DNA from: Oikopleura dioica
Taxonomy: Eukaryota; Chordata; Appendicularia; Copelata; Oikopleuridae
Assembly (NCBI GenBank): GCA_907165135.1
Contig: OU015569.1
Coordinates: forward strand, 10,788,501-10,852,500
Direction of reading: 5' to 3'
DNA: 64,000 bases
Program-made: the position numbers and the translations under genes
Shown: one piece after another, positions 24,794 to 36,851 of the stretch
Layout: each line of letters begins with the position of its first letter
Numbering within the stretch: position 1 is the stretch's first letter
Notes under the pieces: model-generated
The model's input: the letters and a program-made list of their open reading frames with translations, nothing else
Databases searched by the model: none
Told to the model about the DNA's origin: nothing

Positions 24794-25183
24794 GGGGGTA
24801 GAAACAGCTTTCTCGATTTTGGACCGTAGCTACATAAAAGAAAACATTAGATTTACTTATGTTAACGGTTATTCCTCATAAATGTTCCTAGAAAAAGGCT
24901 TGAGATTAGCAAAACTGTGAATGAAATTTGTTTAACTATCAGGTGACTCGAGATATTCGTGTTTGAAAAGTGGCGAAAATCGAGAATTTCGGAGAGATGA
25001 GTTGCTTCTGAGCACGCTTACTCAAAAAATTGATGACTAAAACAAATTTTGAGGGAGATGCTCCTAGATCTAAGATGTTTTTATCTAAACCTGAAGAGAA
25101 AATTTGAAAATAAAAGATTCTCTTGTCTGTAGCGCCGGTCAAAAATCGCCGTTTTCGGAAAAAAGCTGTTTCTACCCCCTTAA
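24790..25183. mobile_element. TTAA-flanked MITE, type 2, copy A
   Basis: TTAA at both ends (24790-24793 and 25180-25183), with terminal inverted repeats GGGGGTAGAAACAGCTTT and AAAGCTGTTTCTACCCCC-like. 394 bp long and about as similar to copy B as a recent family would be. It shares its left TTAA with the type 1 element next to it. Non-coding. Confidence 0.75.
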
Positions 25184-25762
25184 TGATAATGGTAATAGCT
25201 TGTGTTAACCGCTCCTTGAACATATTTTTGACGCAAATCCAAATATATCGACACTTCCATCCTTATTACAAAGTTTTCAAAAAGTTCAAAAGAAGCAGGA
25301 GTCTCAATGATGACCTACCTCAACACCGAAAATATCATACGAAGACCTCGTAAGTTTGTTGATTGAGTTGCCGACGTCTAGGTGGATTTTTCTCTCTTGC
25401 ATATAAATTGAGATAACTCTCGCTTCTGCTCTCTTTCTGGGTGTTATTACGAGCAGCTAAAAATAGTGAGCATTTGAGGCAGATTAAGAATGTTCTGTGG
25501 CACTTCCGATTAGCGCCTAGAGTCCCTTGCACGGACGAGAAGCCATTGACGCACATGATAGCACGTAGTCCAAAGGTCCAACTTGGCCTCCTCGTAATTC
25601 AGGTTCTGAATACTTTCAACCAAAATACAGCCAGACTTTGGCCCATACTGTAGTCAATTCAACTCCTACGGTGATGAGACAATTTCGATTTCTCAATCGT
25701 AATCTTTACTCGTTGTGTTTTTTCTCAGTGTATGAATATTTTTCATGAAGAATTTTCATGGC

Positions 25763-25771
25763 GTATATAAA
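25763..25771 (+). promoter_or_regulatory. TATA-box-like element
   Basis: TATATAAAG stands about 80 bp before the ATG of the small membrane protein. The remainder of 25184-25849 shows no other gene. Confidence 0.4.
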
Positions 25772-25849
25772 GGAGCCAAGAACTCATATTCTCAAAAAAA
25801 ACAAAAACTTTTGAAAAACTACGAGATTTTGGCTCCGAAGACCGAAGAA

Positions 25850-26200
25850 ATGGCTCCGACACAGCTTCCCGCTACATCAACTCATGCTCCAGTGCTGGAT
25901 GAAATTGCAGACGGTGTAAGACACGGCTTTCACTATTTTTTCGGGATCGCATCGCCCATTGTCGGATTTTTCTTGGCAGTGTTTCTGATAACGGCGGCTA
26001 TTGCAGTCGTTATAGGAGTGCTTCAGGCATTGTGTAAATGGATGGGAGCGGGGATTTCGGAATCTGGTTCTGATGAAACAGAACGAGAAGGAGAGCGACT
26101 TGAACGAGAACGGCTTGAACGAAAACGACTACGACTAGAACGAGAACAAGCAATTGGTAAAGAAAAAAACAAGAAGACAATGAAGCAGAATATCGTATAA
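25850..26200 (+). CDS. Small single-pass membrane protein, unknown function
   Basis: An intronless frame of 116 residues from ATG 25850: a Thr/Pro-rich N-terminus, one strong membrane segment (FFGIASPIVGFFLAVFLITA and following AIAVVIGVLQ), then a highly charged Glu/Arg helix (EREGERLERERLERKRLRLE). A TATA-like TATATAAAG at 25763-25771 lies about 80 bp upstream, which argues for the inner ATG rather than 25745. It lies between two copies of one MITE family. I recognise no family. Confidence 0.6.
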   Translation: MAPTQLPATSTHAPVLDEIADGVRHGFHYFFGIASPIVGFFLAVFLITAAIAVVIGVLQALCKWMGAGISESGSDETEREGERLERERLERKRLRLEREQAIGKEKNKKTMKQNIV

Positions 26201-26334
26201 AATTCAGCTTCTGTGATTTATTCAAATTAACTGTATCCTCCCACGTGTAAATCATTACTTCTTATCCATAGGAAAATACGTTTACAGATATACACTATAA
26301 AAATTAAAATAAATAAAAATTTACAAAAAAAGCA

Positions 26335-26728
26335 TTAAGGGGGTAGAAACAGCTTTCTCGATTTTGGACTGTAGCTATATAAAAGAAAACATAAGATTTA
26401 TTTATGTTAACGGAAATTCCTCATAAATGCTCCTAGAAAAGGGGTTTAGGTTCACAAAACTGTTAATGAAATTTAATTAACTAACAGGTGACTCGAGATA
26501 TTCGTGTTTGAAAAGTGGCAAAAATCGAGAATTTCCGAGAGAAAAGTTGCTTCTGAGCCCGCTTACTCAAAAAATTGTTGACTAAAACGAATTTCGTTGG
26601 AGATGTTCCTAGATCCAAGATGTATCTATCTAAACCTGAGGAGAAAATTTGAAAATGTAAGACTCTCTTGTCTGTAGCGCTGGTCAATAATCGCTTTTTT
26701 CGGAAAAAAGCTGTTTCTTCCCCCTTAA
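26335..26728. mobile_element. TTAA-flanked MITE, type 2, copy B
   Basis: Same length (394 bp) and ends as copy A: TTAA at 26335-26338 and 26725-26728, with GGGGGTAGAAACAGC and its inverted partner. The internal sequence differs from copy A at scattered positions. Non-coding. Confidence 0.78.
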
Positions 26729-27050
26729 ACAAGAAAAAAAATGAAAAAAAAAATACAAAATAGAAAAATACAACTTATTTCCGAACCATAGTTGGTTTGG
26801 AAATACTGAATGATCCGCTCTGTTACTTTCACCATTCTCATATCAAATCAACCAAATTTCAATAAACCGGACTCTCTTTGAAAAAAAACATCTGTCTTTG
26901 TCATAATGTTGTTAATATTGAAAATAGAATGCCAAAATCCTGCATTTTTATCATGTCAGTTTTTGGCTGACTCTGCAAATTGCTGCAGATCGGGCGACAG
27001 AGAAGGCTTCCGTCGCTCAGATCTCCCTAAAGAGCTCAACTCCATGGTAA

Positions 27051-27180
27051 AATAAGGGGTCCCCGTGTTCATTCTTGACTTTCAGCATGTGGTTCCCTGG
27101 TTGATCCTTGACTTATAACGTGTGGTTCCCTAGTTCATCCCGTTGAAAGTCAAGGATGAACTAGGGGGCCCCCTAATTTA
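27051..27180. repeat. Foldback repeat with internal duplication
   Basis: The left arm AATAAGGGGTCCCC...TCTTGACTTTCA (27051-27085) pairs with the right arm TGAAAGTCAAGGATG...GGGGCCCCCTAATT (27143-27179). The string GTGGTTCCCT occurs twice between them. It is probably a small non-autonomous element. The rest of 26729-27766 has no supported gene. Confidence 0.55.
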
Positions 27181-27766
27181 TTTTCGATGATCAAATTGAT
27201 CATGAAACTTTTGAGCAAAGCAGAAAAAAGGGAAAAAAGCAAGTTCACCATACCTGCTATGATGAGTCATTGACTCATCCGGATGATAAGAAAGGATGCG
27301 CAATCAAAACAAAAACCCGTCTTCGTCGCTACGTCTTAGGTCTCCAACTAGGGGAGTTTTTTTATCTTTTCTCAGAGATTTTCTTGCCTGAAGACGTCAA
27401 AGACGAAAGAAGTTCAACGAGAGGCAGTTTTCCGCCGATTTGATCGAAAATCGCACGCTCAGCTACGTATTCGAAGACCGACTGAATTGGTTAAAAATAG
27501 AACTTCAAGAGCAGGGATTATCGCGCCGAAGGCGAGTGTCCTAATTTCCAGAGTGAGTCGGAGTCGACGCGGGGCGCCGGTCATTCCCACACTCGCGGCA
27601 CGAGAACCTCGCTTCTGCCAGCAGAAAACTCAAAGAGAAACTGACTCTTTTCGAATAGAAAAAGCGACAGACCAATCAGGTCCTTCGAAATTGTCTGGAA
27701 AGCACTTTCTCTCACCTGATAAGCTGACAACTTTTGAAAATTACGAAAAAGCAGGAAATCGAGAAA

Positions 27767-30055
27767 ATGTCAAGAAAACGCGAGGGGAGTTCGAACACGA
27801 GCGCATCGAGAAAGCCGAGATACGAAGATGTGATCATGATCGCGGACAGCAGTGACGATGAGCAAAGCCAGGTTCCTCCTGCCGGTGACGACGAGTGTAT
27901 GATTATCGAAGACAAATGCATCCCTCCAGATCGCCGATCCGTCAGTGTCGAAAGTCGAGAAGTTCCTGGCAGTTCGAAAGAGACAGCACCAAAGCAATTG
28001 CTTCGTAAGTAAAAAAAATCAGCTTGCCTGAATGTTATAATGAAGTAAAAGGATGATTATTTTGAATCTTGTGATAATATTCCTTTTTTAGATAATTGGG
28101 CGTGCCCAATTTGCGATCAGAAGTTTGGCATGGATTTGGTTTCGCTTGAAATCCACGCTGCATTATGCAACGGCAAGCCGATAGTTCCACATTCTCCGAA
28201 CTTGAATCACGAGAAGCCATCAACAAGCCAGAACTTAGGGTTGCCGCAGCCTGTGTTACAGATAAACATATGGCCGAAACCTAAGCCACCTTCTTTGATT
28301 CCTAACAGAACAAGGACTGTTGGTGATGACTTACTGCCATGCCCACTTTGCGGAAAGAAATTTCACCTGGAAATTCTTCAAGTGCACGCAGCAGAATGTA
28401 CTGGAGCACCAGAGGAAGAAGTTCCGCCATCGACAAGCAAGCAAGGTACACCAAAGCCGTTGGAAAAGGTGGCTTGCCCACTCTGTGGAGAAGAATACGA
28501 CCTGGTTACTCTCCAAGTCCACGCAGCTGAATGCAGCGGAGCGCCAGAACCTCCACATTCATCAAACGTCAACCATAAGAAGCCCTCGACAAGCAAGGCT
28601 TTGGAGAAGGTGGCATGCCCACTCTGTAGCGAGCAGTTCGAGCTGGAGATCCTTCAAATCCACGCGGCGGAGTGTAATGGAGAGCCAGCCAAGACGGGAG
28701 AAGCTCCCTCTCACTCATCGTACTCCAATCCAGGGCCGTCCACAAGCCAACATCCAGACATTTCAAAGCCTCCTGCAAAGCCCGTGAAAAAGCCTGTGAA
28801 GAAAAACGCCTCAGAGACCAGAAAAATTAGAAATGAGAAGATTTCGGAGATCACACAGCCTGTTAGTGATGATGTACCTCTTTCTGATCTTGGAACAGGA
28901 AAGGGCTTTAATTTATTATTAATTATTTTTAAATTCATATATTATATATAAAAATAAATCAATCGAAATAAGTTAATAAGCCCATCAAAAGTTCACTGTC
29001 TCGATGCTCCAAGTCCGACCCACGCTTTCTACGACTCCAAAACTCGCCACCCGAAGACATTCCTAAAAATCTACAACGCCGAATTAAAGCGACTCCGCAC
29101 TTCGATGCCAAAAGGAATTCACCTGTGGCATTATGAGAGTCGTCTCGATTTGCTTTCATTTGCCATCGAAGGTACGAATGATTTCGTTGTTGTTACTAAA
29201 AACCTATTTTGAAGGCCCACCTGGCACCCCTTACGAGTTCTGCATTTTCACCTTCGATGTGTTATTACCAGCCGGATATCCGCTCACGAAAGCACCAAAA
29301 GTCCACTACAGATCAACCATCGGCGATGGTAGAGATGGCATGGCTCACAGGTAAATTAATCTTTTCATTCGCAATTTGATCACTTTTTAAGAATCAACCC
29401 GAATCTCTACTCAAATGGAAAGGTCTGCCTATCTCTCCTTGGAACTTGGTCTGGAAGTGGCTGCGAGAAGTGGAGCTATACTTCGAATATTTTGCAGCTG
29501 GTAGTGTCGCTTCAAGGTAAACGAAAACCTCATCAATAGAACTTACACAACTCAGGTCTCACACTCAATGCGGAGCCGTATTTCAACGAACCTGGATTCG
29601 AGGCACACAGAAACACCCCCGATGGTGTAGTACGCTCAAGGAACTATAATGAGAACCTAACAACATTACTTTGCGATCACGTGGTCACAACAATCAGGTA
29701 GAATATTTTCTCAAGAACGAGCTTTTACGAACCATCCTCTTAGAAATCCAGGAGCGCCATTTGAGGAGCTGGTAAGGGAAAGCTACTTTGGATCTAAGGA
29801 GAGCAACAAAGAGGGAATGCTCGGCAAATTCATTCAAAAGATGGAAAATCTAATAGCCAACCGACCAGACAATTTGCCCTACCCTTTACGTCCATTCACG
29901 AACTCTAAGAAACCATTTCTCACAGGTTCATACCGTTCATTAATTCCGTTTTTAATTATTTTCTAGGAAAATTACAACCGCTGAAGAAAATCAAAGCCGA
30001 ACATGATAGAAAAAATAGCATCTTCTTCTGCCTAAATTATTTTCATCGCTCATAA
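27767..30055 (+). CDS. UBZ4-like zinc-finger array fused to a BIRC6/UBE2O-like ubiquitin-conjugating domain
   Basis: Exon 1 (27767-28004) is disordered and acidic. Exon 2 (28092 to about 28905) encodes four near-identical CxxC-x11-HxxxC fingers (such as [20 protein letters not shown]), the UBZ4 ubiquitin-binding pattern of RAD18 and SNM1A, joined by Pro/Ser linkers. The following exons (about 28982-29171, 29215-29350, 29392-29516, 29555-29697, 29744-29925, 29967-30055) encode a complete E2 fold: [38 protein letters not shown] with the catalytic Cys, and [13 protein letters not shown]. This is closest to UBE2O/BIRC6. All introns within the E2 part are in phase GT-AG. The join between the two parts needs a non-canonical intron (GG-AG fits). 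The E2 exon has no in-frame ATG before its conserved N-terminal helix, which favours one gene, but two adjacent genes remain possible. Confidence 0.75.
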
Positions 30056-31116
30056 TTTTGACTGCCTCTGTAACCAACAACTTCAACGGAAAAAATCAAC
30101 CAATTTTCAAAAGTTTCACGAAATGAAAAAAACAAAAACAGCTCACTGCGCACTTTCCACTCACAGCAAATAAACTCACTTCTACGAAAGATGATAGTTC
30201 TCTTCCTTGATTTCCTGCAGGAGAAAAACAACTCTTTTGATATAAATTTTCGGCATATCAAAACAAGTATTTCAGAAGTAAGAATTATATATTTAAAGTA
30301 TATGACAGGAAATAAATACAGAATAGCAATGCAGCACATTTCCTTTACGAAAGAAAAAATAAAGAAATGCGAACTTAGAATAGAATAATTTACAGATTAT
30401 TGAGGATTGCAGAAGGAGTAGGAAAAGAAGAATAATAATAATAATGAAGAGAGGAATAATTATAACTTTGTAATTGGCGAAGAAATTTTCGAAGAAAAGG
30501 ATTGACGGATTCGTTTCAAAAATAAAAAAAAAAACAAAAGAAGCTTGCTATAAAACTGCCGGTAAGGGGAAGAGTCTAGTTTTTCGCTATTCTACGAGTG
30601 CATAAGTATAAGAACATGAAGTATAATGGTGTTTCGTCGGCCAGAGAAGAGCAAAAAAGAGAATAGTAGTAAAAATATAATAGAATGAGCGAGGGTTTTA
30701 TCTTTGTGGGTGAACTTTGATGAAATGATTCAATTATTCGATGAGGCGATTGAATTTTTATTTAATTTTCTATAAATAACTTTGTTTTATCCGTTTTTTA
30801 ATTAATTAAATTGGCTGTTCGCTTCGCGAAACCGAGTCACCGTCGTCTATGTGCGCGTAGTTACTGTAACTTGTCGAGAAATTCTTCACTGTATCACTCC
30901 ATATGTCCCGCGTATTGAGCACATTTCTATTTTACAGTTACAAAGCTGTTGATGAACAAAAAGTTTATTAGTGTCGAAGATTTACGGCATCAAGTTGATG
31001 CAATGAAAGAGTATTTCAACCTTTTATCAAGTCATTTTACGCTAAATATTTCAGAAAATTTCGCTGATTGTAGCTTCTTTAGGCTTCAAAATAGATAAAA
31101 ATATAGTTATTGAAGA
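30056..31116. other. Intergenic between convergent E2 gene and TMEM184
   Basis: AT-rich, with simple repeats such as AATAATAATAATAATGAA near 30431. No supported gene or RNA. Confidence 0.4.
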
Positions 31117-32512
<1,396 letters not shown>

Positions 32513-32720
32513 CTATCTCTACAAAGAAAAGGCGGTTATAAATATAGTCTGAACTAGAATAGTTAAACTTTGATTTGAGGAAAAGACGGAATAATCTTCC
32601 GATACAAGGCAAAAGGCAATTCACAGCAACAAGAAAATCATCGAACGCGTCATCAGGGGTCAATAAGTAAGAGTTTGATAGGTAAGCATCCGGTGGTCAG
32701 GCAAACGTAAATAATCGTAT

Positions 32721-33441
32721 TTATAAAGGAGAGTATTCGTATTGATGCAGTTTTCTCTCTTTCGCGTCTGGGTGAAAATAATAAATATAAGGAGGGTGGA
32801 AGATCTTGAGCGCGGCGGCCCCGGCAATGTTGGACGCAATCAAGTTGATATTGAAAGTCATCAAGACGAGCATGCTCAGCTGCGAGAGCAGAAACGACAG
32901 CGCATTCGCACAGGCGAGCCATAGGTAGCGGCGATTTGAACTGATGAATGAGAACTGGCGGATTCTCTTCAACTCGGTTTGGCTGCGCGAGGAGCTGCGC
33001 CGCCCGTGAGCGTAAGATGCCACGAAATCTGAAAGAAACTGATTCAAAATTGGATCATTTTTCAGTGATTTATTTTACGAGCAATGAATGCGAATCCGAT
33101 GATTACAAAGCGCTACAACATTGTCATTGGATTAGCGTTACTAAAGGATGTAACCAATAGTGGTTAAAATTCAAGTTATTCTTGTTGTATTTACCATTTT
33201 GGTTCTTGTGGAGCCACTCGGCTGCTAATTCGCTGATGATGGAGAGTGCAAACACAATGAAGCAACCCAGCGCGAGTGTGGCTCGATCTTCGATGAAGAA
33301 GCTTTTGAAGAGCAGATGAAACTCATCTACTCCGCTCCACAAGTATTTGTATGATTCTACGAAAGAGGAAAGAAAAGTTACATAAAGTTCGAAGTTTTCT
33401 TAATTGTTCTTACTTCTTGGTCCATCCTCGTCTGGATTCAT
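32721..33441 (-). CDS. Ctr-family (SLC31-like) copper transporter
   Basis: Exons 33406-33441, about 33190-33356 and 32721 to about 33030 encode three membrane spans. The N-terminal segment contains FIEDRATLALGCFIVFALSI. TM2 contains the MxxxM motif (SMLVLMTFNINL) that lines the copper pore in Ctr trimers, and TM3 follows (ASNIAGAAALKIF). An Arg/Ser-rich cytoplasmic loop lies between TM1 and TM2. The N-terminus MNPDEDGPR lacks the Met/His-rich ectodomain of CTR1, so it resembles CTR2 or a divergent member. The first exon is small and its ATG (33441) is the best available. The TM3 GxxxG is imperfect. Confidence 0.62.
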
Positions 33442-34460
33442 CGTCAGCAAAAGCACGTCAATGTTCACGATAATGTACTGTACATTGGGTTAATCGAGAG
33501 AAGCTACAGAATTACTGTTGTTTTGCTAATTACTAATTAGTAATTAGTTACTTTGAAATTCCGCTATTTTAATTCCTACAATGCTGTTTTGAGCTCTCTG
33601 TTTTGTTTATTATTTGGCAATTAAACTTGATGACATTCACCGTCGCTGGTGATTGTTTTTTACGTATTTCTGGACGGTTTGTAACCCTCTCGTAAAAAAG
33701 AACAAAGAAGAAAATCCTTCTTTCTTTCATTTCCTACCAACTAAGAGGAAAATTAAAAGCTGCTCAAGTTTCCAGATAAATTGCTAAATAATTTATATAA
33801 ACAGTTAGCTACTCAAGTAATAAAGGTGTTTTTGTCGAACTTTTCAATTAAAGGAATCTATAATTCAAAAATTTATTCTTTTCAGCGATCAAAACTGCCA
33901 ATTTTTAACTAAAATCGGCGCTAGAATCTTTAATTCAAATTCTGGTAGAGCTAGAATTTACAATTCAGTTAAAGTTCGACTCTGGAAACCTTCCTTTCTC
34001 ATTCGTTCAGGACTATCTTCGTTTCTAGCAGTTCTCTTGGCGGATAGAAGATTCATCAGAAATTCAATTCAGAAGAAAAGGCATTTTTGTTTTTTTGCTT
34101 TTGAATTTTTTGCGCGTTTTTCTTGCGTTTGCGCGTCGCAGCTATTGACTCTTTTCTCTCTCTTGGTTAGTAATGAGTGACTCACGCTGGCGGTGAGTCA
34201 TTTCTGAAATGAAAAGAGAAAAAAAAACGAAACGCGATTAAATTTTAAAGTTTGAAGAAATGAAGAATTTATGAATTCAAGAAAGCTGAACTAAGAAAAA
34301 ATCTACGAAAAATATTAATTTATTTAAAAAAAATCAATTTATAAAATGAATCAGATTCAGAATTTGGCATATTAATATTGATTAGCCCGTCATCGTTTTT
34401 GTGAGCACAAAATACCAATTTGTTCCGTCCGAATACTGTTAAAATAATCCTAGTTGAAAA
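33442..34460. other. AT-rich intergenic region
   Basis: No gene seen. Contains short palindromes such as TTACTAATTAGTAATTAG (33530-33547) and a TGAGTGACTCACGC/GGTGAGTCA pair near 34177-34200. Confidence 0.35.
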
Positions 34461-34468
34461 CTGAGAAT

Positions 34469-34685
34469 CTGGGCTTGGCAATCAGTGTAGAAAACCTGAG
34501 TTAGGTTCTCAAGAGCTCCAATGAAGAGCGGCGTAGCAAGCAAAGCAGTTTGGATAGAATTTTAAAATAGAATAAAATGGTAATTTTCATTAAGAAGAAA
34601 CGCTTTTAAAAAAGGCGCTACGTGGCTTTTGATTTGGGCTCTTCAGAATCTGACTCAGGTTTTCTGCACAGATTGCCGAGTCTAG
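34469..34685. mobile_element. Foldback element (GTAGAAAACCTGAG family), copy 1
   Basis: Inverted ends CTGGGCTTGGCAATC (34469) and GATTGCCGAGTCTAG (ending 34685) enclose arms with TAGAAAACCTGAGT and its complement. Flanking 8-mers CTGAGAAT (34461-34468) and CTGAAAAT (34686-34693) match at 7 of 8 positions, a hAT-like duplication. It lies 34 bp before the NSUN4-like start codon. Confidence 0.65.
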
Positions 34686-34719
34686 CTGAAAATCTAAGCT
34701 GAAATATAAATCGTTCAGA

Positions 34720-36486
34720 ATGGTGAACGAAGGAAAAAGTAAAAAAGCGGCGAAGCGGCTGGCAAAAGAAGCAGATTTAGTTTTGTCGAGCTGGAAGTTG
34801 GCAGATCAGCTCTACACGAGTTTCTACGGCGATTGTTGGCCAGGGCCAGGGATTGATTTATGATGAACTTGAGCCTCAGTTTCCAGCGACCCTGGTTGAA
34901 CCGGGCACTAGAATCCGTTCCCATGAAAATCCTGAGTTGAGATCAAAGAAGAACTTTTGAAGCCTCGTGAATTGGCGCTCTGCTCAACGACTCCGAAGCC
35001 AGAAGAAACGCTCTTCAGGAATAAACTCTCTTACCGACTCAGCTCGACAATCGAGGATCGAAAAGAAGGAGAGTCTTCTTCTTTCGACTTTTGCGTCGAT
35101 CAAGAAGCACTTTTCTTGTTTGAAGTGATGGAGCTTTCTTCAAAAGACAACTTTCTCGGTGAGCATTTAATATGCAATTTGAATAAGGGACTGAGTAGAA
35201 TATGCTTTCATGACAATGGAGCCGCACAGCGGCTTCTCCCAAATAACTTTATCATCTTGAAACTCTGTCGAAAGCTCTGTCAAGACCCTGACTCAGGTGT
35301 TCTACAGGAACTGCCGAGCCCAGGCTCAGATGCTTTAATGGAATCAGCCTCTAATTTTTTGATTAAGACATGTTCGGATACCCCGGCTACTTGGCAGTGC
35401 TAGTCAGTCACATGCTAAAAAGTATGAGTTTCACAACGAACGGGTCAACTCCGAGCACACACCAGAAACTGCGCTCCAGAATAACCGAAGAAGCGGCTGG
35501 TGGAGGTGAAAGAATAAGAGTCACCGGATGGGATGCGGTGAAATTTGGCGTCGCGGAAGCATCCACTTACAGTAAAGTCCTCCTCGTCGCTCCGTCGAGT
35601 GACGAAAAAGCGACGTTCTCCGATGAGAAACAGTTGAAAAAGTCTAGGATCGACAAATGCCCCCGAAATCCGGATCGGGTTTTCGTCGGATTTTCTCGAA
35701 GTCTGATTTTTCCGATCGGGTTTTCGTCGGGTTTTGTCGGGTTTTAATCGGATTTTCGTAGGGTATTTTTCGGGTTTTTGTAGGGTATTTTTTCGGGTTT
35801 TTATCGGGTTTTTGTCGGGTCTTTGTCGGGTTCTTGTCGAAATGTTACAAAACTGAAGTTGAATCAAGTAAAATGAATCCAAATCGGGGAAAATAGACAG
35901 AATTTTTGGCTAACGGAATTTCGGGTACTCTCATTAATCAAACTGATGAGTAGATCCGAAGAGAAACCCGACGAAAATACCCTACAAAAATCCGATAAAG
36001 GACCCTATAAAAACCCGATTTTGTAGGGTCGCAAAAATTTCAGCATCGGGTTTTTGTAGGGTCAGCAGAATCCAACAAAAACCCGACAAAAACGTCGGTT
36101 TTCGATCGGGTGTCGGGTGGGACTTGTCGATCCTAGGAAAAAGTGGACGGATAAAGTGACCAGGCAAAATGCGAAGAAACAACTCCTCAATTTGATTTCA
36201 GCCCTTTCCGCTACCGCTCCCGGTGGCACAGGTAGAGCCCTTATTTTACAAAATCAATGCATTTGACCAATAATAACATTCAGTTTTCTACGCCACTAGA
36301 TCCATGTCTCCCTTCGAAAACGACGAAGTAGTGGAAAAAGCGCTCAAAAAGTCGCGAACGGAGCCTGTGGCGATGAAGATTTCAAGCACAATCGGAAGAG
36401 CGACAAAGTACGGAATACAAATTCTGCCCAACGAGGCGCCCTTTGGTCCACTTTATGTTTCTAAACTGAAAATACAGTCGGAATAA
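34720..36486 (+). CDS. NSUN4-like RNA m5C methyltransferase homolog lacking catalytic cysteines
   Basis: The C-terminal half is plainly NSUN4-like: IRVTGWDAVKFGVAEASTYS, NAKKQLLNLISALSATAPGG, VFYATRSMSPFENDEVVEKA and FGPLYVSKLK. NSUN4 modifies mitochondrial 12S rRNA and forms a subunit-joining complex with MTERF4. Here the PC motif reads VAPSS and the TC motif reads ATRS, so both catalytic cysteines are lost. The SAM motif DLCAAPGGK reads DMFGYPGYL. This looks like a pseudoenzyme, perhaps keeping a structural role. Exons run from ATG 34720 (after ...GTTCAGA); 34850-34945 and 35159-35366 are introns by inference. A transposon at 35644-36136 splits an exon, and GA-AG removal of 35636-36136 restores QLKKWTDKVTRQN. 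The last intron (about 36231-36283) is GT-AG. Confidence 0.7.
35644..36136. mobile_element. hAT-like foldback element with CGGGTTTTTGTAGGGT arms, inside a coding exon
   Basis: Perfect 13-bp inverted ends CTAGGATCGACAA (35644) and TTGTCGATCCTAG (ending 36136) are flanked by an exact 8-bp duplication GAAAAAGT (35636-35643 and 36137-36144). The arms are degenerate repeats of CGGGTTTT(T)GT(C/A)GGGT at the left and their complement at the right. No transposase frame. The host reading frame is open on both sides once one duplication copy and the element are removed. Confidence 0.85.
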
Positions 36487-36851
36487 ATTGCCATTCTCGA
36501 TTTTAAAGCATTTTTTTTGAAGAATTCAAGTTATTTTCAAGGCAATTTGCAGCATTTCTTAGCTATTTATCGTCGTTTTTTGGCTATTTTTTGCATTGAA
36601 TTCGGGCAAATCAAATTTTGGTTGAACAAAATCTCTGTATAGTTTATTTGACTAAATTACGTTGAAGGCAGACATAGAAAAAATATTTGTTTGACTTTTG
36701 GGTTGAGTTACGCATTAGCACCACCCTACAGACAATTACACCGTTTTTTTTTGTTTAATTATTTTTTTTGTACTTGGCAAGTTTAAGTGTATTTGGTTGA
36801 AAAGAGTGTTTAATATGGCGTTTTTAAAATTGATGGAACTGTGGATAGTAT
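36487..36851. other. Short intergenic between convergent genes
   Basis: Poly-T-rich 3' UTR sequence. No gene seen. Confidence 0.35.
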
